Translations under genes and position numbers: made by a program
NCBI GenBank assembly: GCA_019425015.1
Contig: JAHYYJ010000004.1
Location: 119,616 to 183,615, forward strand
DNA: 64,000 nt
Direction: 5' to 3'
Origin: Collinsella sp.
GTDB taxonomy: Bacteria > Actinomycetota > Coriobacteriia > Coriobacteriales > Coriobacteriaceae
The notes under the pieces: generated by a model
Told to the model about the DNA's origin: nothing
The model's database searches: none
Seen by the model: the letters and a program-made list of their open reading frames with translations, nothing else
In this document: positions 26,135 to 34,850 of the stretch, one piece after another
Layout: every line of letters begins with the position of its first letter
How positions within the stretch are numbered: position 1 is the first letter of the stretch

Positions 26135-28561
26135 TTATGCGTGCCAGATCTCGTCGCGATACTCGCGAATGGTGCGGTCGGACGAGAACCAGCCACTCGA
26201 GGCGGTGTTGAGCAGGGCCTTGCGGTTCCAGGTCTCCTGGTCGCCGTAGCTGCCCGTGAGGTTCTCCCATGCATCCACGTAGCTACGGAAGTCAGCCATG
26301 ACTAGGTCGGGGTCGTTGTTGTTCATGAGCTCGTTGTAGATGCTCTCGAAGTTGCCCGAAAGACCCGCAAACGTGTTGTCCTTGAGCTCGTCCATCACGC
26401 AGCCCAGACGCTCGCGGTCGCCGTTGAGGGTATCCCACGCAAAGTAGCTGTTGGATGCCCAGAGCTGCTCGACCTCGGGAGCGGTCAGGCCAAAGATGGC
26501 CTCGTTCTCGCGGCCGGCCAGGTCGGCGATCTCGATGTTGGCGCCGTCGAGGGTGCCCAGCGTAATGGCGCCGTTCATCATGAGCTTCATGTTGGACGTG
26601 CCCGAGGCCTCCTTGCCGGCCGTGGAGATCTGCTCCGAGATCTCGGCGGCTGGGTAGATGAGCTGAGCGTTGCTCACACGGAAGTTGGGGATAAAGCAGA
26701 CCTTCATGACCTCGTTGACGCGGGCATCGTTGTTGATGACGTCGGCCACGGAGTTAATGAGGCGGATGGTCTCCTTGGCAAAGGTGTAGCTCGAGGCAGC
26801 CTTGCCGCTAAAGATGAAGGTTGTCGGCGTCACGTGGAAGTTAGGATCGGCGATGCGACGGTTGTAGATGTCCATCACCTTCATGATGTTCATGAGCTGG
26901 CGCTTATAGGCGTGGAAGCGCTTTACCTGGACATCGAAGACGGTGTTGGGGTCGATGACCAGACCGGTCTCGGCCTTAACGTAGGCGGCCAGACGCTCCT
27001 TGTTGGCGCGCTTGGAGGCACCCACGGCCTTCAGGAACTCGGTGTCGTCCTTAAACTCCTTGAGTTTCTCAAGCTCAAAGGCGTCTTTGAGCCAGCCATC
27101 GCCAATGGCCTCGGTCACGAGCTTGGCGTAGGTGGGGTTGGCCTCGGCAAAGAAGCGACGGTGCGAGATGCCGTTGGTCTTGTTGTTGAACTTCTCGGGC
27201 GTCAGGGCATAGAAGTCCTTGAGCACGATGTTCTTGATGATGTCGGAATGGATCTTGGCCACGCCGTTGACGCTGTGGCTGCAGATCACAGACAGGTTGG
27301 CCATGCGAATCTCGCCGTCCCACAGGATGGCGGTCTGGCGCAGACGCTCCTGCCAGCCCTCCTTCGTGGTGTCGAACGACTCGTGCCAACGACGGCTGAT
27401 CTCGTCGATGATCTGGTACACGCGGGGGAGGAGCTTGGAGAACGTGCCGATAGGCCACTTCTCCAAGGCCTCGGGCAGGATGGTGTGGTTGGTGTAGCTC
27501 ACGACCTGCGTCACGATGTTCCAGGCGTCGTCCCACTCGAGCTTTTTCTCGTCGATGAGAATACGCATGAGCTCGGGGCCGCACATGGCGGGGTGCGTGT
27601 CGTTGGTGTGGATGGCCACAAACTGCGGCAGCAGCTCCCAGTTCTCGCCGTGCTCCTTCTCAAAGGTGTCGAGCAGGCTGTAGATGCCGGCCGAAACAAA
27701 CAAGTACTCCTGCTTCAGGCGCAGCAGACGACCGTGCTCGCCGGCGTCGTTGGGGTAGAGGATGGCGCTGATGGCCTCGGCCTCGGCGCGCTCGGCATCG
27801 GCCAGGGCGTAGTCGCCTCGGTTGAAGGCCTCCAGATCGAAGTGCTCCTCGACCGGCTCGGCAGCCCAGACGCGCAGCTTGTTGACGGTCTCGCCGGCAT
27901 AGCCCACGACGGGGATGTCATAAGGGACGGCCAGGATATCCTGCGTGTCCACCGTGCGGTAAAACGTGCGGCCATCCTCCTCAAAGCCCTCGACGCGGCC
28001 GCCAAACTTGATGGTCACGGCCTTATCCTGACGACGGACCTCCCAGGGATAGCCGTGGGTAAGCCACTCGTCGGTGGCCTCGACCTGGCTGCCGTTGACG
28101 ATCTCCTGCTTAAACAGGCCGTAGCGGTAGCGCATGCCGTTGCCGTAGCCGGCAATGCCCTCGGCTGCCATCGAATCCAGGAAGCATGCGGCCAGACGGC
28201 CCAGGCCACCGTTGCCCAGAGCCGGATCGGGCTCCTGGTTCTCGATGACGGACAGATCGAAGCCCATGTCGTCGAGCGCCTCGGCGACCATATCGCGCAC
28301 GCCAAAGTTGAGCAGGTAGTTGTCGAGCAGGCGGCCGATCAAAAACTCGATCGAGAAGTAGTACACGCGCTTTTTACCCTCGGCGGTGGCGCGGGCGTCG
28401 CTCTTGGTGGCAACGGTGCGCGCCTTCTCGGCCACGAGCTTGGCCAGGGCGTTAAAGCGGTCGAGGTCGCTGGCGGCCTCGACGCTCTTGCCGCTGATGC
28501 TCATGACGGCATCGCGATAGAGCTCGGTAAACTCCTGCTTGTTGTCGAAGATCTTATTCAT
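26135..28561 (-). CDS. glgP: Glycogen/maltodextrin phosphorylase
   Basis: 808 residues, normal family length. GNGGLGRLAACFLDS near the N-terminal third and the pyridoxal-phosphate lysine in EASGTSNMKLMMNGA near residue 650, followed by TLGTLDGANIEI. It releases glucose-1-phosphate from glycogen. AAAGGAACGT precedes the ATG. It lies between glgB and glgC, so the cluster encodes both synthesis and breakdown. Confidence 0.96.
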   Translation of the reverse strand: MNKIFDNKQEFTELYRDAVMSISGKSVEAASDLDRFNALAKLVAEKARTVATKSDARATAEGKKRVYYFSIEFLIGRLLDNYLLNFGVRDMVAEALDDMGFDLSVIENQEPDPALGNGGLGRLAACFLDSMAAEGIAGYGNGMRYRYGLFKQEIVNGSQVEATDEWLTHGYPWEVRRQDKAVTIKFGGRVEGFEEDGRTFYRTVDTQDILAVPYDIPVVGYAGETVNKLRVWAAEPVEEHFDLEAFNRGDYALADAERAEAEAISAILYPNDAGEHGRLLRLKQEYLFVSAGIYSLLDTFEKEHGENWELLPQFVAIHTNDTHPAMCGPELMRILIDEKKLEWDDAWNIVTQVVSYTNHTILPEALEKWPIGTFSKLLPRVYQIIDEISRRWHESFDTTKEGWQERLRQTAILWDGEIRMANLSVICSHSVNGVAKIHSDIIKNIVLKDFYALTPEKFNNKTNGISHRRFFAEANPTYAKLVTEAIGDGWLKDAFELEKLKEFKDDTEFLKAVGASKRANKERLAAYVKAETGLVIDPNTVFDVQVKRFHAYKRQLMNIMKVMDIYNRRIADPNFHVTPTTFIFSGKAASSYTFAKETIRLINSVADVINNDARVNEVMKVCFIPNFRVSNAQLIYPAAEISEQISTAGKEASGTSNMKLMMNGAITLGTLDGANIEIADLAGRENEAIFGLTAPEVEQLWASNSYFAWDTLNGDRERLGCVMDELKDNTFAGLSGNFESIYNELMNNNDPDLVMADFRSYVDAWENLTGSYGDQETWNRKALLNTASSGWFSSDRTIREYRDEIWHA

Positions 28562-28655
28562 ACGTTCCTTTCCCCCGGGGATGTTTCTCCCGGAACGGTT
28601 ATGACTTGTATCCTACGCCCCCGCGGGGCGGGTAATTACAGTGGTAACGCCTTTG

Positions 28656-30917
28656 TTACGCTTTCTTAGCAGGAGCCTTAGCGGCAGCTGCCTTAGCCTT
28701 GGGAGCGGCCTTTTTGGTGGCTGCCTTTTTGGCCGTGGTGGACTTGGCCGAAGCCTTGGCAGCGGGCTTGGCAGCCTTCGCCTTGGCCAGAGCCTTCTTA
28801 GCAGCCGCGGGCTTGGGCTTTACCGACGACGCGCGCTTGCGAGTAGCCTTCTTGGGTGCCTCAACCACCGGCGGCTTATAGCTGCTGGGACCGCGGCGCT
28901 TAAGCACCACGCCAGCCAGGCCGGGCACCTTAATCTCGATGGAGTCCATCTGCCCGTTCCAAGGATAGGGCTCGCTCGAGCAGGTGTAGGGTTTCTCACC
29001 GGCGTATCCGCTGCCACCAAACTCGCGACGGTCAGAATCGAAGATGACCTCCCAGTCGCCCTCGCGCGGCACGCCCACGCGAAAGCTCTCGTAGCTCGCC
29101 GGGTCAAAGTTGATCAAGATCACCAGGTCGTCATCGATGTTCTCGCCCTGGCGCACAAAGCTCAAGATGGACTGCTTGGAGTTATCCGCGTCGATCCAGG
29201 TAAAGCCGTCGTCGGTGTAGCCGCGCTCGTACAGGGCGGGCTCGGCGGTGTACAGGTGGTTGAGCGCCTTGATAAACGCCTGATGGTGAGCATGGGTCTC
29301 GTACTGCTCGGTCAGGAACCACTGGATGGACTCGTAGTAGCGCCACTCGATAAACTGGCCGATTTCGTTGCCCATAAAGTTGAGCTTGGCACCGGGGTGC
29401 GTCATCTGGTAGAAGGCGAGCGTGCGCAGGCCGGCAAACTGGCGCCACCAGTCGCCCGGCATGCGGCCGATCAGCGAGCACTTGCCGTGCACGACCTCGT
29501 CGTGGCTCAGCGGGCAAATAAAGTTTTCGGTAAAGGCGTACATGATGGAGAACGTGAGCAGCCCGTGGTTGCCGGGGCGCCACGGAAAATCGGTCTGCAT
29601 GTAGTGCAGGGTGTCATTCATCCAGCCCATGTCCCACTTGTAGTGGAAGCCCAGGCCGCCGTCCTGCGGCGGATAGGTCACGAGCGGCCACGCGGTGGAC
29701 TCCTCGGCCATCATCATCACGTCGGGGTAGTGCGCCTCTACAGCGCAGTTGACCTGGCGGATAAACGCGCTGGCGTCCAGGTCCTCCTCGGTACCGTACT
29801 TGTTGAACTTCTTTTGGCCCGGATCGTCGATGCCAAAGTTGAGGTACAGCATGCTGGACACACCGTCCATGCGAATGCCGTCCACGTGGAAGTTCTCGAG
29901 CCAATACAGCACGTTGGAGACCAGGAAGGAGCGGACCTCGCCGCGGGCGAAGTCGAACTTGTGCGTGCCCCAGTTGGGGTGAATCTCGTGCTCAAACAGC
30001 ATGTGGCCGTTAAAGGTGGCAAGGCCGTGGGAGTCAGCGCAAAAACCGCCGGGCACCCAGTCCATGATCACGCCAATGCCCGCCTCGTGGCATGCATCGA
30101 TAAAGTGCATGAGTTGCTGCGGGTTGCCATAACGCGACGTGGCGGCATAGTAGCCGGTCGTCTGGTAGCCCCAGGAGCCGTCGAAGGGATGCTCCATGAG
30201 TGGCATGACCTCGATATGCGTGTAGCCCATGTCGCGCACGTAGTCCACGAGCTCCACCGACAGGTCGTCGTAGGTGTAGAACTCGCCGCGCTGCGCGGGG
30301 AAGGGATCCATGGGGCCGGGATAGTTGCCGTATTCGTCCGGCTCGCCCTGCGGCGCGTCGCCGTGACGCTTCCACGAGCCAATATGCACCTCGTAGATGT
30401 TAAGGGGCTGTGACATGTGATTGTGCCCGGCACGGCGCTTGAGCCATGCGGCGTCGTTCCACTTGTAGCCATCGAGGGTCCACAGCACGCTCGCCGTTCC
30501 CGGAGGGCACTCGGCCTTAAAAGCATACGGATCGGCCTTGTAGAGCTTCTCGCCCTCGTTGGTTTCGATGAGGTATTTATAGAGCTGGCCTTGCTCGGCG
30601 CCAGGAATAAAGCCTTCCCAAATAGCGCTCGTATGCACTGGCACCAGCGGGTTGGCTTCCTCATTCCAGTCGTTAAATTCGCCAATGACATGCACGCTCT
30701 TTACATCGGGCGCCCAAACGCAAAAACGCCAGCCGCGCGTACGGTTCTGCGTGTCGGGATGCGCGCCCATCTTTTCCCAGCTGCGCTCCCACATGCCGAT
30801 GCCAAACAGATAGACATCGTCCTTGGAGAGCTCCGGTGCGTGCGGGGCGGCTTTACGGGTAGCGGGCTTTTTGGCCGTTGGCTTTAGCTTTGTATCGCTC
30901 ACGTTTGATCCCATCAT
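28656..30917 (-). CDS. glgB: 1,4-alpha-glucan branching enzyme with basic tails
   Basis: 753 residues from the ATG at 30917. An open frame reaches 31052, but that extension covers a hairpin and reads unlike protein. Short Lys/Pro-rich start, E-set domain with RFCVWAP and FNDWN, GH13 barrel with GYTHIEVMPLMEHPFDGSWGYQ, DGIRMDGVSSM (nucleophile Asp near residue 350), and a C-terminal beta domain. The last 75 or so residues are an Ala/Lys/Pro tail (ATRKRASSVKPKP, then repeated KKAA and AAKA) resembling histone H1 and the GlgA tail. It introduces alpha-1,6 branches in glycogen. First gene of the minus-strand block. Confidence 0.92.
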   Translation of the reverse strand: MMGSNVSDTKLKPTAKKPATRKAAPHAPELSKDDVYLFGIGMWERSWEKMGAHPDTQNRTRGWRFCVWAPDVKSVHVIGEFNDWNEEANPLVPVHTSAIWEGFIPGAEQGQLYKYLIETNEGEKLYKADPYAFKAECPPGTASVLWTLDGYKWNDAAWLKRRAGHNHMSQPLNIYEVHIGSWKRHGDAPQGEPDEYGNYPGPMDPFPAQRGEFYTYDDLSVELVDYVRDMGYTHIEVMPLMEHPFDGSWGYQTTGYYAATSRYGNPQQLMHFIDACHEAGIGVIMDWVPGGFCADSHGLATFNGHMLFEHEIHPNWGTHKFDFARGEVRSFLVSNVLYWLENFHVDGIRMDGVSSMLYLNFGIDDPGQKKFNKYGTEEDLDASAFIRQVNCAVEAHYPDVMMMAEESTAWPLVTYPPQDGGLGFHYKWDMGWMNDTLHYMQTDFPWRPGNHGLLTFSIMYAFTENFICPLSHDEVVHGKCSLIGRMPGDWWRQFAGLRTLAFYQMTHPGAKLNFMGNEIGQFIEWRYYESIQWFLTEQYETHAHHQAFIKALNHLYTAEPALYERGYTDDGFTWIDADNSKQSILSFVRQGENIDDDLVILINFDPASYESFRVGVPREGDWEVIFDSDRREFGGSGYAGEKPYTCSSEPYPWNGQMDSIEIKVPGLAGVVLKRRGPSSYKPPVVEAPKKATRKRASSVKPKPAAAKKALAKAKAAKPAAKASAKSTTAKKAATKKAAPKAKAAAAKAPAKKA

Positions 30918-31002
30918 GACGCGGCAGCGTGTTGCCTTGGTGACTAGATGCGAAAGGTCCAAGGCTGCACGAATCGAAGGGACGGCGATAGTTCTATGAT
31001 TC

Positions 31003-31028
31003 GTTCCACCTCGCGTGCTCGGTGGAAC
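31003..31028 (-). promoter_or_regulatory. Hairpin in the glgB leader
   Basis: Perfect 8-bp stem GTTCCACC / GGTGGAAC with a 10-bp loop lies between the predicted promoter and the chosen start. It could be an attenuator. Confidence 0.35.
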
Positions 31029-31114
31029 TTTCGGCACGAAATACGATAACACCTGTTCGTTACTTTTATGGAGAAAAGTGGATTTGCGGCGGCGTTTAAT
31101 CGGCGAGCGCCATG

Positions 31115-31164
31115 TTTATACCACTGGCAGAATTGCGATGGTAAAACTCTTGACAGTTTTACCA
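31115..31164 (-). promoter_or_regulatory. glgB promoter with palindromic operator
   Basis: On the minus strand TATAAA (31115-31120) is a good -10 with TTACCA about 18 bases upstream. That -35 lies inside a perfect 10-bp palindrome TGGTAAAACT-N6-AGTTTTACCA at 31139-31164. A repressor bound there would cover the promoter. The plus strand also holds TTGACA in the palindrome centre, which could serve the divergent HAD gene. Confidence 0.5.
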
Positions 31165-31195
31165 ATTAGGGTTTCAAGATTGTTGGTTTGACGTT

Positions 31196-31226
31196 TGGTA
31201 AAACGTTTTTAGCAGGTTGTTTACCA
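31196..31226. promoter_or_regulatory. Second TGGTAAAAC operator-like pair
   Basis: TGGTAAAACG at 31196-31205 and the inverted GTTTACCA at 31219-31226 lie 23 bp before the HAD start. Same half-site as in the glgB operator. Confidence 0.45.
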
Positions 31227-31248
31227 TTTGACATCGAAAGGTACATTT

Positions 31249-31938
31249 ATGTCCCAGACCGCCGCTCCCAATGTCGCTTTTATTTTCGATTGCGACGGCA
31301 CGCTGGTTAATAGCACCCCCGTTTGGGCCTATGCCCAGCCCGAGTTATTGCACCGCCACGGAGTTGACGTGACGGTCGACGTTTTTGCCCAGTTTGAGCA
31401 TTTGTCGCTCGAGGACGAGTGCCAGGCCTACCACGACACCTGGGGCATTGGCGCAAATGGCGAGGAGCTGTATCGCGAGCTGAGCGACATTCTGATCGAT
31501 GGTTACTCCAAGGTGCCGCCGCGCGAGGGGATCATGGCATTTTTGGAGCAGGCAAAGGCGGCCGGCATTTCCATGTGCGTCGCCACGTCCACGCCGGCCG
31601 AGCTGGTGCAGTCCGCGCTCGCTGGTGCCGGGCTCGACGCATACATGGAGTTTGTTACCACGACGGGCGAGGCGGGGCGCTCCAAGCAGTTCCCCGATGT
31701 GTACGAGTTGGCGCTGCGCCGCCTGGAGGAGCGTCATGGGTGTAGGTTTGAGCGCGCCTGGGTGTTTGAGGACGCCGTTTTTGGCCTAAAGAGCTCTGGG
31801 GTCGCTGGCTTTAAGCGCGTGGGCATCTATGACCCGCACGGCCGCATGAAGCGCGACGAAGTGCGTGGCAACTGCGATATCTTTATCGACAGCTACGAGG
31901 AGCTTGACCTTGCCCGTGTGCTTACTTTTGAGGGATAG
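31249..31938 (+). CDS. HAD-family phosphatase (beta-phosphoglucomutase/phosphoglycolate type)
   Basis: 229 residues from the ATG at 31249 (GAAAGG upstream). HAD motif I is FDCDGTLVNS, motif II is ATST, a Lys lies in SKQFPD, and motif IV is VFEDAVFGLKSS. A helical cap between motifs I and II fits subfamily I enzymes acting on small sugar phosphates. Divergent from glgB and sharing the operator region suggests a role in glucose or maltose phosphate handling; the substrate is unknown. Confidence 0.85.
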   Translation: MSQTAAPNVAFIFDCDGTLVNSTPVWAYAQPELLHRHGVDVTVDVFAQFEHLSLEDECQAYHDTWGIGANGEELYRELSDILIDGYSKVPPREGIMAFLEQAKAAGISMCVATSTPAELVQSALAGAGLDAYMEFVTTTGEAGRSKQFPDVYELALRRLEERHGCRFERAWVFEDAVFGLKSSGVAGFKRVGIYDPHGRMKRDEVRGNCDIFIDSYEELDLARVLTFEG

Positions 31939-31947
31939 GCGAGGGCT

Positions 31948-32589
31948 GTGGTTTGTAAGGTATTAGTGGTCTGCGGCTCGCCCGTGGTGGCGAGCGCGGA
32001 TCTGTTGCGTAGGCTAGCAGGGGAGTGCGACCACGTCATCGCTGTGGACCGCGGCCTGGATGCTCTGCTGGGTGCCGGTTTGAGCTGCGACGTATATGTG
32101 GGGGATGCCGACACGGTGAGCGACGCAGGCCGCGCGCTGGTCGATGCCGCCACCGACTTTGAAGTTGAGCGCCACGACCCGTACAAGGACTATACCGACC
32201 TGGCGCTGGCGCTCGATTCCGTCCGACGCCGCTGTCCGGGTGCCGAAGTGGTTGCGACCTGCGCCACGGGCGGCCGCCCAGATATGGCCCTATCCGTGCT
32301 GGGCTTGCTTGCAGGCTATGATGACGCCCCAGTCTGGATTGCCGAGGACAAGGTGGTTTCCCGCATCCTTCGCGCAGGCGAGTCGTGGACCATCGAAGGC
32401 GCCGAGGGCAAGACGTTCTCCATCATCGCAATTGCCCCCAACACCAAGGTAAGCGAACACGGCCTAGAATGGGAGCTAGACCACAGCCCCCTGGGCCTGT
32501 TGGCCGACACGGGCATCAGCAACGTCGTCAGGTCAACAGCCACGATCCAAGTCCACCAAGGCGTCGCAATCGGCTATTTGCTTGCGTGA
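31948..32589 (+). CDS. thiN: Thiamine pyrophosphokinase
   Basis: 213 residues from a GTG 9 bp after the HAD stop. Family features: VDRGLDALLGAG, the acidic GDADTVSDAG, and HDPYKDYTDLALAL, which supplies the metal and ATP ligands, with ATGGRPD later. It converts thiamine to thiamine diphosphate using ATP. The catalytic acid motif is GDAD rather than the more common GDFDS, a tolerable variant. Confidence 0.87.
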   Translation: MVCKVLVVCGSPVVASADLLRRLAGECDHVIAVDRGLDALLGAGLSCDVYVGDADTVSDAGRALVDAATDFEVERHDPYKDYTDLALALDSVRRRCPGAEVVATCATGGRPDMALSVLGLLAGYDDAPVWIAEDKVVSRILRAGESWTIEGAEGKTFSIIAIAPNTKVSEHGLEWELDHSPLGLLADTGISNVVRSTATIQVHQGVAIGYLLA

Positions 32590-32639
32590 GGGTTTTATCG
32601 GGACGGGGCTGAATTAGCTAATTCTGGCAACGCCAAAAA

Positions 32640-32766
32640 GGGTATGTAAAATAAGTATTTGGATGTTGTTAAACGATTGGCTGGTTTCTGCAAACGGGAT
32701 TCTGTTTAATCCAACCACTTATCTAACAACCCGTTCGTATGCAAATCCAACCGCTTGCTTAACAAC
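32640..32766. repeat. Left end of a repeat-bounded element (four copies of a 20-bp motif)
   Basis: Four copies of the motif CCAACC-N2-TT-N2-TTAACAAC: two inverted (32643-32662, 32665-32684) and two direct (32711-32730, 32747-32766). The outer 15 bp (GGGTATGTAAAATAA, 32640-32654) match the right end at 33865-33879 in inverse orientation, 14 of 15. Confidence 0.75.
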
Positions 32767-33457
32767 TTTGCTTTTTGATTAAAGGCCTGAAGTCCACCAC
32801 GCCTTGGCGGTAGAGTCCTTTCCCCGTCGAGTATTCTCGATCGCGCGCGGGGTCTTCCTCGACGAATTTGCACACACCCTTTGCTATGAGAGAGATGAGC
32901 CCTTCAAGCTTGATGACGCAATCGAACTCGCAGTCCTGTTGGCTTCCATGGCCGATTCCTTTATGCCCATAACTCGCGATAATCCCGCGCGCATCGCCCT
33001 GTACGCAAACCCCGATGGCTTTGTAGGGGCTATACGCTTCGCCCCTTCCTTCGATGACCGATGACCCCGCATGGATCACCGCGCAGCGAAGCTGGTAGAG
33101 ATCCGATGCCGTAAAGATGCCTCGCTTCTCTATCGTCTCAAACCCCTCTTTTATCTCATCCGGGCGCTTCTCGCCCTTGCGTGCATTGGTCATTTTTCTT
33201 CCATCGTTTGGGAGTCCCAGGTACTCCTTGCACCATTTCCGGTAATCCGTCCCGCCGATGTTCGCGCATACGTCTGGGATGGTCACTACGAGAGTCAAAG
33301 CGGCGAGCAGCAGCCCTGCGTCGAAGGCGTTTTCGCACTCTTCCACAAGTCTGCTGGGCGTACGGCAGACGACGGTGGGGAACCCGTATTCGTTGTCGCT
33401 GCATTTTAAACACGCAGAGGGCATGGGCTCCCAATCGGCAATTGCTGTCATGCTCAT
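32759..33457 (-). CDS. HEPN-like protein of unknown function
   Basis: 232 residues. No family recognised outright. YQLRCAVIHAGSS near residue 120 is an R-x4-H motif in a helical context, as in HEPN ribonucleases and related DUFs. The N-terminal half includes a hydrophobic helix (LLLAALTLVVTIPDVCANIGG) and CLKCSDN. GGAGG lies 4 bases before the ATG, which overlaps the stop of a decayed upstream frame (ATGA), so the two were once an operon. It is framed by the repeat clusters. It may be a toxin or defence effector, but that is inference from motif and setting. Confidence 0.6.
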   Translation of the reverse strand: MSMTAIADWEPMPSACLKCSDNEYGFPTVVCRTPSRLVEECENAFDAGLLLAALTLVVTIPDVCANIGGTDYRKWCKEYLGLPNDGRKMTNARKGEKRPDEIKEGFETIEKRGIFTASDLYQLRCAVIHAGSSVIEGRGEAYSPYKAIGVCVQGDARGIIASYGHKGIGHGSQQDCEFDCVIKLEGLISLIAKGVCKFVEEDPARDREYSTGKGLYRQGVVDFRPLIKKQSC

Positions 33458-33745
33458 AACACCTCCCTCGTTTCTGCGTCGATTCTCAGACCTGTCCTCG
33501 GTTCGATGAACTCGACCACCATCTCTTCATCGCGGTCGGGCTCGGTCACGAAAAGCGGTCCCGGGACGTCGATGCGCGGGCCAATCGTCAGACTGCTGCT
33601 CGCGATGATGCGATCGTGATGCGGCTTGGGCAGTCCCGGTAGTGTAGGCGGGGTGTAATACTTCGCGCACGTAGTTGACGATACCCAAAATCTCGTTCAC
33701 GTAGTTGAACGAGAGCTCCTCGGCCTGGTCGGTCCTCCCCGGCAA
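33454..33745 (-). pseudogene. Frameshifted partner gene of the HEPN-like protein
   Basis: On the minus strand one frame reads ELSFNYVNEILGIVNYVREVL, and after a shift near 33650 a second frame continues LPGLPKPHHDRII, IGPRIDVPGPLFVTEPD and ends RIDAETREVL with TGA overlapping the HEPN start. Both halves look protein-like, so a single shifted gene is likely. No family recognised. The 5' end merges with the right repeat cluster. Confidence 0.5.
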
Positions 33746-33753
33746 AGACTATT

Positions 33754-33879
33754 TCAACCAGAGATTTTACAACTTCAATGAGTTGCTTCGCTTTAAATCC
33801 AACCATTGGATTAACAAATTGGTAGGAGACTTTCTTCAACCAGAAAACTAACAAAACCAACCAGTTGTTTTACATACCC
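33754..33879. repeat. Right end of a repeat-bounded element (four copies of a 20-bp motif)
   Basis: Four direct copies of the motif at 33754-33773, 33799-33818, 33836-33855 and 33857-33876. The outermost ends in TTTTACATACCC, the inverse of the left end. Confidence 0.7.
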
Positions 33880-33947
33880 GTCAAAAATAGCTGTAGAGCT
33901 ACGTCCCAGAAAAACCCGTAAGTAAGACAATCAATCAAAACTCCCCC

Positions 33948-33976
33948 TTGCATCAAGCTAAACATTCCCCTATAGT
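33948..33976 (+). promoter_or_regulatory. Promoter of tRNA-Ala
   Basis: TTGCAT (-35, 33948-33953), 17-bp spacer, TATAGT (-10, 33971-33976), 12 bp before the mature tRNA 5' end. Confidence 0.75.
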
Positions 33977-33988
33977 ATCTCCCGTCAC

Positions 33989-34064
33989 GGGGGCGTAGCT
34001 CAGCTGGGAGAGCGCTTGACTGGCAGTCAAGAGGTCAGGGGTTCGATCCCCCTCGTCTCCACCA
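33989..34064 (+). tRNA. tRNA-Ala (anticodon GGC)
   Basis: 76 nt with encoded CCA. Acceptor stem GGGGGCG / CGTCTCC (two G-T pairs), D arm GCTC...GAGC, anticodon stem CTTGA / TCAAG with loop CTGGCAG (GGC), and T arm AGGGG-TTCGATC-CCCCT. Confidence 0.96.
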
Positions 34065-34074
34065 TCGTGATTGC

Positions 34075-34104
34075 AAAGGCCTCGGAATTCCGAAGGCCTT
34101 TTTT
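34075..34104 (+). terminator. Terminator of tRNA-Ala
   Basis: GGCCTCGG / CCGAAGGCC stem with AATT loop followed by TTTTTT. Confidence 0.92.
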
Positions 34105-34850
34105 CATGTCAAAATACCTCGCGCCACAAACCCATGCCCACATTAACAAAAAGTTGCACAATTTATTTCCCATGTCTGTACATAGTTTGTTATCCAAACT
34201 CAATTACCAGTGCAGCTCGCTGCTCCAGTTGGGCTTCAGGAACGCTTCCAATTATTGCCAGCACCCCAATAACCTGCGCCAACGTGAACAACATTCCAAA
34301 ACAACCCCCTTTAGCACGTTAAATGAACGATATGTTGTCCAACGCAGCCCAAATCAGTTTCGCTAACAACTTGTGCTAGGATACCTAACGTTACATGAGT
34401 TCAACTGTGCTCACGGCTCCAATAGGCCACGTAGCGCAGGGTCGATCAGCATCCGGCCGTAACGGCGGTGTTAGAAAAACCACGAGCTCCAATATCGATT
34501 GCCATGCGCCATTTTGCACTACTTTTTACCGCAATTTATAAGTTCGCTTTAGGCAGTGCAATGATTTGTTATGGCAAACCACAGCAGTCCTTCAGCTGTT
34601 TGCGTGCGGTCCAGTTATGAAATCACTTGACTGGCTCGCACGCAGCCAGCTGAGGTTGTAGACATTCTTGCGATACGTGCTTATGACCTCAGCGCTGCTT
34701 GTATACATACCGTTCACGGTGGGGCAGAGCCACGTGCTTGTCTAACTGGGCTCAGGGTTTGAATATGGAGCGCCTTCGCGCACAAGCGCCCTGGCGAAGC
34801 CATACCCAAACCCCGTGAGCCACACGTAAGACAGCAAGGGGGTGGTGCTC
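34105..34850 (+). promoter_or_regulatory. Long leader of the capsule locus, no supported gene
   Basis: A 745-bp stretch with no convincing frame. It probably contains the capsule promoter and a long 5' leader; no promoter could be fixed. A stem CTGGCT / AGCCAG with a 7-base loop lies at 34632-34650, and another foldable stretch (CTTCGC...GCGAAG) lies just before the antiterminator gene. LoaP-type proteins recognise RNA hairpins in such leaders, so these are candidates. Confidence 0.35.

Noticed and set aside
30918..31052. N-terminal extension of glgB to an ATG at 31052
   Set aside because: It spans a hairpin, lacks a ribosome site and does not read like a GlgB start.
33588..33860. Minus-strand ORF of 90 codons upstream of the HEPN-like gene
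   Set aside because: Its first part is the translation of the 20-bp repeats and its end is out of frame with the likely partner gene; treated as part of the pseudogene region.
34190..34294. 34-codon hydrophobic ORF on the minus strand in the capsule leader
   Set aside because: It has a membrane-helix-like start (MLFTLAQVIGVLAIIG), but no good ribosome site or promoter. Too short to support as a small toxin or membrane peptide.
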